Origin: Dyella sp. SG609
GTDB taxonomy: Bacteria > Pseudomonadota > Gammaproteobacteria > Xanthomonadales > Rhodanobacteraceae
Direction of reading: 5' to 3'
Length of the DNA stretch: 64,000 bases
Assembly: GCF_012275375.1 (NCBI RefSeq)
Contig: NZ_JAAZQJ010000003.1
Span: forward strand, 310,001 to 374,000
The first letter of the stretch is position 1; each line of letters starts with the position of its first letter. The notes under the pieces are model-generated. The model made no database searches and had not been told where the DNA came from. It worked only from the letters and a program-made list of their open reading frames with translations. Below, piece by piece: positions 50,284-58,652 of the stretch. The translations under genes and the position numbers were made by a program.

Positions 50284-52611
50284 TTGGCCTTTCTGACCCG
50301 ACTCCGCTCGCTTGCAAGCGCTATCTGGCCCTGGGTGCGCATTCCCTTCTGGATCGGCCTGGGCCTGTTCTTCGGCTTCGTGCTGCCGTACACCCTGGTA
50401 CTGAACAAGCGCGTGCAGGATCGCTTCAACGATCTGGTCTTCGCCGTGCCCACCCGCGTCTATGCCCGCCCGCTGGCGCTGGAAGCCGGTGCGCCGATGA
50501 CGCCGGCCGCGCTGGAACTGGAGCTGACCTTCGCCGGCTACGGCAATGACGGCCACGGCCAGGTCGCCGGCACCTGGGCCAAGGACGGTTCCACTTATGT
50601 GATTTCCTCGCGCGGCTTCGCCGGTCCCGACGGCGGCGAGCTGCCGCACCGCATCCGCGTGGCGCTGAACAAGAGCGCGGTGGTGTCGGTGAAGGACGCC
50701 GCCAGCGGCAAGGCGATCGAGACGGCGCACCTGAACCCGGCGCGCATCGCCACGGTGTACGGCTCGCAGCAGGAAGAGCGCCGCATCGTGCGCCTGGCCG
50801 ACGTGCCGCCGATGCTGATCGCCGGCCTGCAGGCGGTCGAGGACCGCGACTTCAAGCACCACATCGGCATCGATTTCAGCGCGATCCTGCGCGCCAGCTT
50901 CGCCAACCTGCGCGCCGGCCATACCGTGCAGGGCGGTTCCACGCTGACCCAGCAGCTGGTGCGCAATCTGTTCCTGGACCGCGATCAGAACTTCACGCGC
51001 AAATTCAACGAAGCGCTGATGTCGATCCTGATCGAAGCGCACTACGACAAGGGCCGCATCCTGGAGGCCTACGTCAACCAGGTGTTCCTGGGCCAGCAGG
51101 GCGCGCAGGCGGTGCACGGTTTCGCCGCGGCGTCGGAGTTCTATTTCGGCCGCCGCATGGAAGACCTGCGCCCGCAGGAAATGGCCTTGCTGATCGGCAT
51201 GGTGAAGGGCCCGAGCTATTACGACCCGCGCCGCTATCCGGACCGCGCGCTGTCGCGCCGCAACCTGGTGCTGGAGCAGTTCGCCAGCACCGGCCTGCTG
51301 CCGCCGGAGCAGGCCAAGGCCGCCGAGGCCACGCCGCTGGGCATCGTCAGCAACGGCCAGCTGCCGCATAACCGCTTCCCGGCCTTCATGCAGCTGGTGC
51401 GCGCGCAGATCACCAACGATTTCGACGACGCCACGCTCAGCGCCGGAAATTTAAGCATCTTCACCACGCTGGACCCCGCCGCGCAGCTGTATGCGGAGCA
51501 GGGCATCACCACCGCGATGGCGGGCCTGGGCAAGCGCGGCGAAGCGGCGCAGGCGGCGGCGGTGGTCACCGACGCGCAGACCGGCAGCGTGCTGGCCATC
51601 GTCGGCAGCAAGGACCCGGGCGACCAGGGCTTCAACCGCGCCATCGATGCGCGCCGTTCCATCGGCTCGCTGATCAAGCCGCTGGTGTACCTGGTGGCGC
51701 TGGCGCAGCCGGAGCGCTGGAACCTCGGCTCGCCGGTGGAAGACACGCCGATCAGCATGCGCCAGCCCGACGGTACGCAATGGACGCCGAAGAACGACGA
51801 AGGCGACGTGCACGGCTCGGTGCCGATGCTCGACGCGCTGGTGCATTCGTGGAACCTGGCGACGATCCATCTGGGCCTGGAAGTGGGCCTGCCGCGCATC
51901 AAGTCGTTCCTGGAATCGTTCGGCCTGGAAGACGTCAATCCCAGCCCCTCGCTGCTGCTCGGCGCGCAGGGCATTCCGCCGCTGCAGGTGGCGCAGCTGT
52001 ACCAGTACATCGCCGCCGACGGCCATGCGCTGCCGCTGGTGGCGGTGCGCGGCGTGGTCGACGCCGACGGCAAGACGGTCAAGCGCTACGAAGTGAAGAC
52101 CGGCAGCGGCGAATACCAGCTCGCCGTGCGCCAGGTGACCTGGGCCATGCAGCAGGTGGTGCGTTCCGGCACCGCGGCGGCGATCGGCAAGACCCTGCCC
52201 AACCTCAATGCGGCCGGCAAGACCGGCACCAGCAACGAGATGCGCGACAGCTGGTTCGCCGGCTTCACCGCCGATCACCTCGCCGTGTTCTGGATGGGCC
52301 GCGACGACAACAAGCCCAGCGGCCTGTACGGCGCCACCGGCAGCCTGCGCGCGTGGCAGGAACTGTTCCGCAAATTGCCGTCCAAACCGCTACCCGCGGC
52401 GCCGGGCGAAGGCCTGGAGATGGCCTGGGTGAACCCGGCCGATGGCAAGCGCACCGATCCCTCCTGCGAAGGCGCGCGGCAGATTCCGGTGGTTGCCGGT
52501 ACCCTTGCGCAGGATTCCGAAGGCTGCTTCTGGCAGCGTGTCCAGAACTGGTTCGGCGGCGACGACAACAAGTCGCCGGCGCCGGCCTCTACCGCTCCCA
52601 TCCGAGATTGA
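50284..52611 (+). CDS. mrcB: bifunctional penicillin-binding protein 1b
   Basis: This class A PBP polymerises lipid II and crosslinks peptidoglycan. Of 775 residues, the N-terminal membrane anchor is at about 21-40 (PFWIGLGLFFGFVLPYTLVL). A UB2H-like domain follows (RVYARPLALEAG...), then the GT51 glycosyltransferase with AVEDRDFKHHIGIDF (catalytic Glu about 186) and GGSTLTQQLVRN. The transpeptidase has SLIKPLVYL, SWNLATIH and KTGTSNEMRDSWF. The UB2H-type region favours PBP1b over PBP1a. The start is TTG at 50284; an ATG at 50250 is out of frame. A lipoprotein gene begins two bases after the stop. Confidence 0.92.
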   Translation: MAFLTRLRSLASAIWPWVRIPFWIGLGLFFGFVLPYTLVLNKRVQDRFNDLVFAVPTRVYARPLALEAGAPMTPAALELELTFAGYGNDGHGQVAGTWAKDGSTYVISSRGFAGPDGGELPHRIRVALNKSAVVSVKDAASGKAIETAHLNPARIATVYGSQQEERRIVRLADVPPMLIAGLQAVEDRDFKHHIGIDFSAILRASFANLRAGHTVQGGSTLTQQLVRNLFLDRDQNFTRKFNEALMSILIEAHYDKGRILEAYVNQVFLGQQGAQAVHGFAAASEFYFGRRMEDLRPQEMALLIGMVKGPSYYDPRRYPDRALSRRNLVLEQFASTGLLPPEQAKAAEATPLGIVSNGQLPHNRFPAFMQLVRAQITNDFDDATLSAGNLSIFTTLDPAAQLYAEQGITTAMAGLGKRGEAAQAAAVVTDAQTGSVLAIVGSKDPGDQGFNRAIDARRSIGSLIKPLVYLVALAQPERWNLGSPVEDTPISMRQPDGTQWTPKNDEGDVHGSVPMLDALVHSWNLATIHLGLEVGLPRIKSFLESFGLEDVNPSPSLLLGAQGIPPLQVAQLYQYIAADGHALPLVAVRGVVDADGKTVKRYEVKTGSGEYQLAVRQVTWAMQQVVRSGTAAAIGKTLPNLNAAGKTGTSNEMRDSWFAGFTADHLAVFWMGRDDNKPSGLYGATGSLRAWQELFRKLPSKPLPAAPGEGLEMAWVNPADGKRTDPSCEGARQIPVVAGTLAQDSEGCFWQRVQNWFGGDDNKSPAPASTAPIRD

Positions 52612-52613
52612 TC

Positions 52614-53138
52614 ATGCCGTATCGCCGTCTGCTGCTCGCTTCCACCGTCCTGGCCACGCTCGCGCTGGCCGCCTGCAACCAGCCTGCCGCACCGTCGCAG
52701 GCGACTCGCCCGACGCGTTCGGACGCCGACATCCTGGCGTCGATCCAGGCGGCGGGGGACAAGGAGAAGTCGGTGATCGACGTGCATCCGCTGCGCGATC
52801 CGGGCGTGGCGTCGCTGCAGGATGCCGCGCAGGCCGACGTGCGCGCGGGGCAGTTCGATGCGGCGGCCGCGAAGCTCGACTCGGCGATCAAGCTCAGCCC
52901 GAATTCTCCGGACCTGCTGCAGGACCGCGCGGAGCTTGCGATCCGCTTGAAGGACTACGCCACCGCCGAGCAGCTCGCGCGCAAGTCCTGGGAAATCGGT
53001 CCGCGCCTGGGACCGCTGTGCGCGCGCAACTGGCAGACCATCGAAGAGCTGCGCGATCGCGCGGGCGACCAGGGCGCCGCGGCTACGGCGGGGAAATGGG
53101 TGAAGCAGTGCCACGTGGAAGGCGTGCCGCGTTACTAA
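52614..53138 (+). CDS. TPR-containing lipoprotein
   Basis: This 174-residue lipoprotein has a signal ending in LALAACN (lipobox LAAC, about residues 17-20), followed by a disordered linker and a TPR-like region (AQADVRAGQFDAAAAKLDSAIKLSPNSPDLL). The C-terminal cysteines (LCARNW and KQCHVEG) could pair. It begins two bases after mrcB and is surely cotranscribed with it. From position it may activate PBP1b as LpoB does in E. coli, but there is no clear sequence similarity to LpoB. The last residues and stop are normal; a small family B-like hairpin follows. Confidence 0.78.
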   Translation: MPYRRLLLASTVLATLALAACNQPAAPSQATRPTRSDADILASIQAAGDKEKSVIDVHPLRDPGVASLQDAAQADVRAGQFDAAAAKLDSAIKLSPNSPDLLQDRAELAIRLKDYATAEQLARKSWEIGPRLGPLCARNWQTIEELRDRAGDQGAAATAGKWVKQCHVEGVPRY

Positions 53139-53143
53139 GGCTT

Positions 53144-53173
53144 GCTCCCTCTCCCTCCGGGGAGAGGGAGTAG
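53144..53173. repeat. minimal family B hairpin
   Basis: CTCCCTCTCCCTCCGGGGAG then AGGGAG forms a self-complementary hairpin. It is a single arm of the family B element, between the lipoprotein and helicase genes. Confidence 0.7.
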
Positions 53174-53217
53174 ATGCCGCATGACGTGTGCGTTCCCCGT
53201 CGGCGATACTTGCCCGC

Positions 53218-55143
53218 ATGACCGACACCGACATATCCGCGCTGCTGGGCGCGGATGGCCCCTTCGCCCGCGAACTGCCCAACTTCGCTCCGCGCGCCGC
53301 CCAGCAGGCGATGGCGCGCGCGGTGGAGCATGCGATTGCCGAGCGCGAGACGCTGATTGCGGAAGCCGGCACGGGCACCGGTAAAACCTATGCCTACCTG
53401 GTGCCGGCCTTGCTGTCGGGGGAGCGGGTGATCGTTTCGACCGGCACCAAGGCGCTGCAGGACCAGCTGTATTTCCGCGACCTGCCGAAGGTGCGTTCGG
53501 TGCTCGGCGCGCGCCTGAAGACGGCGCTGCTCAAGGGGCGCGCGAATTACCTGTGCCTGTATCGCCTCGACCAGACCGTGCGCGAAGGCGCCACGTTCGA
53601 CCGCGTGCAGGCTTCGCAGCTGGCGGCGATCCGTGCGTGGTCGGCGCGCACGCGGCAGGGCGACCGCATGGAGCTGGCCGAGGTGCCGGAGGAATCGCCC
53701 ATGTGGCCGCGCGTCACCTCGACGCCGGAGAACTGCATCGGCGTGGAGTGTCCGTTCTTCGACGACTGCCACGTGGTGAAGGCGCGGCGCGAGGCGCAAG
53801 AGGCGGATCTGGTGGTGGTCAATCACCATCTGCTGTTCGCCGACCTGGCCCTGAAGCAGGAAGGCTTCGGCGAGATCCTGCCGGGCGCGCAGGCGTTCAT
53901 CCTGGACGAGGCGCACCAGGTGCCGGAACTCGCCGGCCAGTTCTTTTCGCAGAGCATCAGCGCGCGGCAGCTCACCGAGCTGGCGCAGGATGCGCTGGGC
54001 GAATGCAATGGCATCACCGGCGCGATCGGGCTGGTGCTGGAGCCGGTGGAATCGCTGCGCGAGGCGGTGCGCAAGCTGCGCCTGGCGATGGATGCGCTGC
54101 CGGAACGCGGGCCGTTCCATCAGCTGGAACAATCGTCCGCGGTGTCGGAGTCGCTGCACGACGTGCGCGAACTGCTGGCCGCGCTGACCGACGTGCTGGC
54201 CTCGCAGGCGGAACGCTCGCGCGGTTTCGCCAATGCGCACGAGCGCGCGGCGCTGTACAGCGAGCGGCTGGACCGCATCGTCGAGCAGGCGGACGAGCAG
54301 GACGTGCGCTGGTACGAGCTGTTCCCGCGCGGCTTTGCGCTGCATGCCACGCCGCTGGACCTGGCCGCGCCGATGCGCGCCTTGCGCGAGCGCGCGCAGG
54401 CGGCGTGGATCCATACCTCGGCCACCTTGTCGGTGGCGGGGCAGTTCGGGCATTTCGCGCGGCAGCTGGGGCTGGACGATCCGGTCACGCTGAGCCTGGA
54501 AAGCCCGTTCGATTACGCGCGCCAGGCGCTGTGCTATCTGCCGCCGGGCCTGCCCGACCCCGCCGCGCGCGACTACACCGAACGCGTGGTCGATGCGGTG
54601 CTGCCGGTGCTGCACGCATCGAACGGCCGTGCCTTCCTGCTGTTCACTTCGCATCGCGCGCTGCGCCGCGCGGCCGAGCTGCTGGAGGGCCGCGTGCCGT
54701 GGCCGCTGTTTGTGCAGGGCACGGCGCCGCGGCATCGGCTGTTGGAAGATTTCCGCGCCAGCGGCCATGGCGTGCTGCTGGGCGCGGCCAGTTTCTGGGA
54801 AGGCGTGGACGTGGCCGGCGAGGCGCTGAGCGTGGTGGTGATCGACAAGCTGCCGTTTGCCGCGCCGGACGACCCGGTGCTGCAGGCGCGGCTGGAGGCG
54901 CTGGAGCAGTCCGGCATCAATCCCTTCATGGGCTGGCAGGTGCCCAATGCGGTGATCGCGCTGAAGCAGGGCGTGGGCAGGCTGATCCGCGACGTGCACG
55001 ACCGCGGCGTGCTGGTGCTGTGCGACCCGCGCCTGAGCAGCAAGGGCTATGGACGGCTGTTCATGGCCAGCCTGCCGCCGATGCCGCGGACCAAGGAGCT
55101 GGGCGAGGTGCAGGCATTCTTCGCCGAGACTGCAACGACGTAG
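53218..55143 (+). CDS. yoaA: YoaA/DinG-type Fe-S helicase
   Basis: This 641-residue XPD-like superfamily 2 DNA helicase is linked to DNA repair. The Walker A motif is EAGTGTGKTYAYL (about 49-61), and the DEAH box lies in ILDEAHQ near residue 224. Four cysteines form the iron-sulfur cluster pattern of the family: Cys113 (YLCLYR), Cys173, Cys178 and Cys184 (NCIGVECPFFDDC). The C-terminal helicase motifs ATLS, FTSHRAL and QGVGRLIR are intact. The ATG at 53218 has the best fit; an upstream ATG at 53188 would give ten extra residues. The TAG stop lies within the following family A repeat. Confidence 0.9.
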   Translation: MTDTDISALLGADGPFARELPNFAPRAAQQAMARAVEHAIAERETLIAEAGTGTGKTYAYLVPALLSGERVIVSTGTKALQDQLYFRDLPKVRSVLGARLKTALLKGRANYLCLYRLDQTVREGATFDRVQASQLAAIRAWSARTRQGDRMELAEVPEESPMWPRVTSTPENCIGVECPFFDDCHVVKARREAQEADLVVVNHHLLFADLALKQEGFGEILPGAQAFILDEAHQVPELAGQFFSQSISARQLTELAQDALGECNGITGAIGLVLEPVESLREAVRKLRLAMDALPERGPFHQLEQSSAVSESLHDVRELLAALTDVLASQAERSRGFANAHERAALYSERLDRIVEQADEQDVRWYELFPRGFALHATPLDLAAPMRALRERAQAAWIHTSATLSVAGQFGHFARQLGLDDPVTLSLESPFDYARQALCYLPPGLPDPAARDYTERVVDAVLPVLHASNGRAFLLFTSHRALRRAAELLEGRVPWPLFVQGTAPRHRLLEDFRASGHGVLLGAASFWEGVDVAGEALSVVVIDKLPFAAPDDPVLQARLEALEQSGINPFMGWQVPNAVIALKQGVGRLIRDVHDRGVLVLCDPRLSSKGYGRLFMASLPPMPRTKELGEVQAFFAETATT

Positions 55144-55298
55144 GTTGGGGTGATAACCCCAACATCGCGTAGCGCATATCGTGCCGATGTTGGGGTTGTC
55201 ACCCCAACCTACTCGCTGCAACGACGTAGGTTGGGGTGATAACCCCAACGTGGTGTGGCGTATGTCGTGCCGATGTCGGGGTTGTCGCCCCAACCTAC
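55140..55298. repeat. tandem pair of GTAGGTTGGGG palindromic repeats (family A)
   Basis: Two 73-base units, 55140-55212 and 55226-55298, have the same design: outer arms, TGATAACCCCAAC, a central spacer and the inverse. They differ by point changes. The left edge supplies the TAG stop of the helicase gene. The right edge, read on the minus strand, supplies the TAG of the sigma factor gene. They lie between two convergent genes. Confidence 0.9.
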
Positions 55299-56554
55299 TC
55301 GCAGGTGCGGGCGCGCTCCATCAGCAGTTCTTTCTCGCGCACGTTGCGCGTGAGCGAAGCGGCGCGTTCGAATTCGCGCCTGGCTTCGTCCATGCGGCCG
55401 AGCTTGCGCAGCAGGTCGCCGCGCACGCTGGGCAGCAGGTGATAGTTCTTCAGCGAGGGCTCGTTGACCAGGCCTTCCACGATCACCAGCGCCGCCGCCG
55501 GACCCGCGGCCATCGACACCGCCACCGCGCGGTTCAATTCCACCACCGGCGAGGGCGCGATCTGCGCCAGCTCCGCGTACAGCGTGGCGATGCGCCGCCA
55601 GTCGGTGGCCTCGGCGGTGCGCGCACGCGCGTGGCAGGCGGCGATGGCGGCCTGGCTGGTGTAGATGCCGCGCTGTTCGGACAGGCGCTCGGCGCGTTCC
55701 AGCGAGGCCAGGCCGCGGCTGATCAGCAAGCGGTCCCACTGCGCGCGGTTCTGGTCCAGCAGCAGGATCGGCTCGCCGGTGGGGCCGGTGCGCGCCTTGG
55801 CGCGCGAGGCCTGGATTTCCATCAGCGCGGACAGGCCATGCGCCTCCGGTTCGCGCGGCACCAGCTCGGCCAGCACGCGGCCCAGGCGCAGCGCTTCCTC
55901 GCATAGCGCGGGGCGCATCCAGTCGTCGCCGGCGGTGGCGGAATAGCCTTCGTTGAAGATCAGATAGATGACGCCGAGCACCGAGGCCAGCCGCTCGTGC
56001 AGTTCCTCGCCGCGCGGCACTTCGAACGGCACCTTGGCGTCGGCCAGCGTGCGCTTGGCGCGCACGATGCGCTGCGCCACGGTGGGTTCGGGCACCAGGA
56101 AGGCGCGCGCGATCTCGTCGGTGGTGAGGCCGCCGAGCAGGCGCAGGGTGAGCGCGACGCGCGCTTCCATCGACAGCACCGGATGGCAGGCGGTGAACAC
56201 CAGCCGCAGCATGTCGTCGCCGATATGGTCGTCGGCGGCGAGTTCCACCTCGGAGTAAGCCAGTTCCTGCTCCGCTTCCAGGTCGCGGCCGATTTCCTCG
56301 TGCTTGCGCTCCAGCAGCTTGTGCCGGCGCAGGCGGTCGATGGCGCGGTGCTTGGCGGTGGTCATCAGCCAGGCGCCGGGGTTGTCCGGCACGCCGCTGC
56401 TGGGCCATTGCTCCAGCGCCGCGACGAGCGCGTCCTGGGCCAGTTCCTCGGCCAGGCCGACGTCGCGCACCATGCGCGCGAGTCCGGCGATGAGCTTGGC
56501 CGATTCGATGCGCCAGACGGCGTCGATGGTGCGATGGATGTCGGAGGCGGTCAT
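55295..56554 (-). CDS. ECF sigma factor, ECF42 type with TPR-like C-terminus
   Basis: This 419-residue sigma factor has sigma2 in residues 10-80 (GLAEELAQDALVAALEQWP, GAWLMTTAKHRAIDRLRRH), sigma4 to about 185 (LTTDEIARAFLVPEPTVAQRIVRAK), and a long C-terminal DUF6596/TPR-like region that in this group replaces an anti-sigma factor as the controlling domain. Its companions, two genes of the YCII (DGPF) and VOC type, are the usual ECF42 neighbours. They lie upstream on the same strand, separated by a family B repeat. The TAG stop at 55295 is formed by a family A repeat. The signal it responds to is not known. Confidence 0.9.
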   Translation of the reverse strand: MTASDIHRTIDAVWRIESAKLIAGLARMVRDVGLAEELAQDALVAALEQWPSSGVPDNPGAWLMTTAKHRAIDRLRRHKLLERKHEEIGRDLEAEQELAYSEVELAADDHIGDDMLRLVFTACHPVLSMEARVALTLRLLGGLTTDEIARAFLVPEPTVAQRIVRAKRTLADAKVPFEVPRGEELHERLASVLGVIYLIFNEGYSATAGDDWMRPALCEEALRLGRVLAELVPREPEAHGLSALMEIQASRAKARTGPTGEPILLLDQNRAQWDRLLISRGLASLERAERLSEQRGIYTSQAAIAACHARARTAEATDWRRIATLYAELAQIAPSPVVELNRAVAVSMAAGPAAALVIVEGLVNEPSLKNYHLLPSVRGDLLRKLGRMDEARREFERAASLTRNVREKELLMERARTCE

Positions 56555-56605
56555 GGGGGGCGATCAGAGCACCCCGCCGTCTCAGGACGCAAGACGGTTG
56601 ATGAG

Positions 56606-56750
56606 GCCCCTCTCCCCCTGGGAGAGGGGTTGGGGTGAGGGTGCGGGCGGAGCGCAAGGGTGATGTGCACCGCTCCGGCCGAACCCTCATCCGCCTGCCG
56701 GCACCTTCTCTCCCACGGGGACTACCTTCGGGTCGCCGGAGGGAGAAGGG
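56606..56750. repeat. purine-rich repeat pair (family B)
   Basis: The left arm (cccctctccccctgggagag then gggttggggtgagggtg) and right arm (ccctcatccgcctgccggca then cc) flank a short spacer. The right arm's terminal hairpin has diverged by a 26-base insert. It separates the VOC gene from the sigma factor. Confidence 0.75.
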
Positions 56751-56766
56751 TTCACTAGGGGAGTTT

Positions 56767-57189
56767 TTACTGCTGTTGCATCGTGAGGATCATCCAGTCC
56801 ACGCCGAACTTGTCGGTGAGCATGCCGAAGCTGGTGGTGAAGAAGGTCTTGTCCAGCGGCATGGTGACGGTGCCGCCTTCGGCCAGCGCGTCGAAGCGCT
56901 TGCGCGCCTCGGCGTCGGTGGCGCAGGTGAGCGAGAGCGAGAAGCCGCTGAAGGCGGTCTTGCCGCTGTTGAAGCCGTCGGTGGCCATCACCGTGGTCTC
57001 GCCGATGCGGAAGGCCGAGTGCATCACCTTGTCCTCGAAGCCCGGCGCCGGCGTGCAGCCTTCCTGCGGCGACACGGGGCTGTCCTTGTAGCGCATCAGC
57101 ATGTCGACCTTGGCGTCGACGGCCTGCTTGTAGAACTCGATGGCTTCATCGCAACGGCCTTCGAAGTGGAGATAGGGCTGGACGATCAT
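56767..57189 (-). CDS. VOC/glyoxalase-fold protein (PhnB-like)
   Basis: This 140-residue protein has the vicinal-oxygen-chelate fold of the 3-demethylubiquinone methyltransferase/PhnB-like group. It begins MIVQPYLHFEGRCDEAIEFY, the typical start, and ends GVDWMILTMQ. The ATG at 57189 is well supported; longer readings run through the gene upstream. It is the second of a minus-strand set YCII-VOC-sigma. Its enzymatic role is not established, and the usual metal ligands of glyoxalases are not all evident. Association with ECF42 suggests a stress-related function. Confidence 0.85.
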   Translation of the reverse strand: MIVQPYLHFEGRCDEAIEFYKQAVDAKVDMLMRYKDSPVSPQEGCTPAPGFEDKVMHSAFRIGETTVMATDGFNSGKTAFSGFSLSLTCATDAEARKRFDALAEGGTVTMPLDKTFFTTSFGMLTDKFGVDWMILTMQQQ

Positions 57190-57218
57190 GGGTGCGGCTC
57201 CTGGGTCAGTGGAAAGGA

Positions 57219-57650
57219 TCAGTGGGCGGGACGGGCGGCGACTTGGGCGCGCAGGCGTTCTTCCTGCTCGCGCAGCTCGGGGGTGAATTCGGCGCCGAAG
57301 TCTTCGGCTTCGAACACGCGGCGGATCTCGATGTCGGATTCGCCTTCGAACGGATTCGGGCAGCGCTTCACCCACTCGATGGCTTCTTCCAGCGACTTCA
57401 CCTGGATCAGCCAGAAGCCGGCGATCAGCTCCTTGGTCTCGGCGAACGGGCCGTCGATCACGGTGCGCTGGCTGCCGGCGAAACGCACGCGGGCGCCGCG
57501 CGAACTCGGATGCAGGCCTTCGCCGGCGAGCAGGACGCCGGCCTTGACCAGTTCCTCGTTGTACTTGCCCATGGCGGTGAGGATCGCTTCGCTCGGCATC
57601 GCGCCGGCTTCGGAATCCTGGGTGGCGCGGACCATCAGCATGAAACGCAT
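57219..57650 (-). CDS. YCII-related (DGPF) protein
   Basis: This 143-residue YCII/DGPF-family protein has the expected N-terminal MRFMLMVRATQDSEAG and the DGPF motif in VIDGPFAETKELIAGFW (about residues 65-81). The fold is a ferredoxin-like dimer whose activity is unclear in most members. It is the first gene of the ECF42 unit, 29 bases upstream of the VOC gene. The ATG at 57650 has GAGGAGATACC upstream, a good ribosome site. Its promoter probably lies in the 57651-57872 gap, where no other gene is seen; that gap also serves tsaB. Confidence 0.87.
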   Translation of the reverse strand: MRFMLMVRATQDSEAGAMPSEAILTAMGKYNEELVKAGVLLAGEGLHPSSRGARVRFAGSQRTVIDGPFAETKELIAGFWLIQVKSLEEAIEWVKRCPNPFEGESDIEIRRVFEAEDFGAEFTPELREQEERLRAQVAARPAH

Positions 57651-57872
57651 GGGGGTATCTCCTCTTCGGGTTGGCCTGGAGCCCATGGATGGGTCTCTTG
57701 CCTAGGCGACGAACGGCCGGGAGGGAAATCGACACGGCTGCGAAGGATTCGGAAGCGAACCGGCGCCCGCCGCCGCGCTGCCCGGAATGGGCCCGGGAGC
57801 GCCCGCGGCGTGCCCGGTGCGGGCGCTGTGATGGCGACCTGGCATGACGCCAGCGGCTACCATGGTGCCCCT

Positions 57873-58568
57873 ATGAATCTGCTCGCCATCGAAACCTCCA
57901 CCGAAGCCTGTTCCGTCGCCCTGGTCCATGGCGACCGGGTCATCGCCCGCAGCGAAATCGCGCCCCGCCGCCACGCCGAACTGGTGCTGCCCATGGCCGA
58001 CAGCCTGCTGGCCGAGGCCGGCCTGGGCCGCCATGCGCTGGATGCGATCGCGGTGGGCCGCGGGCCGGGTGCGTTCACCGGCGTGCGGCTGGCCATCTCG
58101 CTCGCGCAGGGCATGGCGCTGGCGCTGGACCGGCCGGTGGTGACGGTGTCGTCGCTGGCCGCGCTGGCGCTGGAGGCGCCGGAAAGCGAGGGCGCGATCC
58201 TGGCGGTGATCGACGCGCGCATGGGCGAGGTCTATGCAGCCGCCTACCGGCGCGACGCCTTCGGCGGCCTGGTGGCGCTGGACGAGGAGCGGGTCTGCCC
58301 GCCGGAAGCGCTGCGCCTGCCGCGGGCCGAGGGCTGGCATGTGGTGGGTTCGGGCTGGGCCACCTATGCGGGCGTGCTGCTGGAGCGGATCGCGGCGCCC
58401 GTGCTGTCCGAACGCGGCGACTGCTACCCGCAGGCCGAGCACATCGCGGAACTGGCAGTGCGCGAATTCCACGCCGGCCACGCGCTAGCGCCGGAACTGG
58501 CCCTGCCGGTCTATCTGCGCGACAAGGTGGCGCTCACCTTGCGTGAGAGAATGGGGAGTAGGGAATAG
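57873..58568 (+). CDS. tsaB: tRNA threonylcarbamoyladenosine biosynthesis protein TsaB
   Basis: TsaB is the scaffold subunit of the complex (with TsaD and TsaE) that makes t6A37 in tRNAs reading ANN codons. It has 231 residues, normal length. Family motifs are MNLLAIETSTEACSVAL at the start and GRGPGAFTGVRLAISLAQG (about 68-86), the ASKHA-fold nucleotide region lacking the metal site of TsaD. VIDARMGEVYAA near residue 113 is also typical. The ATG at 57873 follows GGTGCCCCT. It is convergent with the yeiH gene across a short GGGAATAG-rich inverted repeat. Confidence 0.95.
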   Translation: MNLLAIETSTEACSVALVHGDRVIARSEIAPRRHAELVLPMADSLLAEAGLGRHALDAIAVGRGPGAFTGVRLAISLAQGMALALDRPVVTVSSLAALALEAPESEGAILAVIDARMGEVYAAAYRRDAFGGLVALDEERVCPPEALRLPRAEGWHVVGSGWATYAGVLLERIAAPVLSERGDCYPQAEHIAELAVREFHAGHALAPELALPVYLRDKVALTLRERMGSRE

Positions 58569-58625
58569 GGAATAGGAAGAGCGGGTTGCTTCAAGCTGGC
58601 GGTCCTCCGCTTTTACCCATTCTCT
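58546..58625. terminator. inverted GGGAATAG-rich element between convergent genes
   Basis: AGAGAATGGG (58546-58555) and its inverse CCCATTCTCT (58616-58625) form a stem enclosing GGGAATAGGGAATAG repeats. The matching tattcccgattctctattcc follows at 58627. It probably stops transcripts from both sides. It overlaps the last codons of tsaB. Confidence 0.6.
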
Positions 58626-58652
58626 ATTCCCGATTCTCTATTCCCGATCCTC

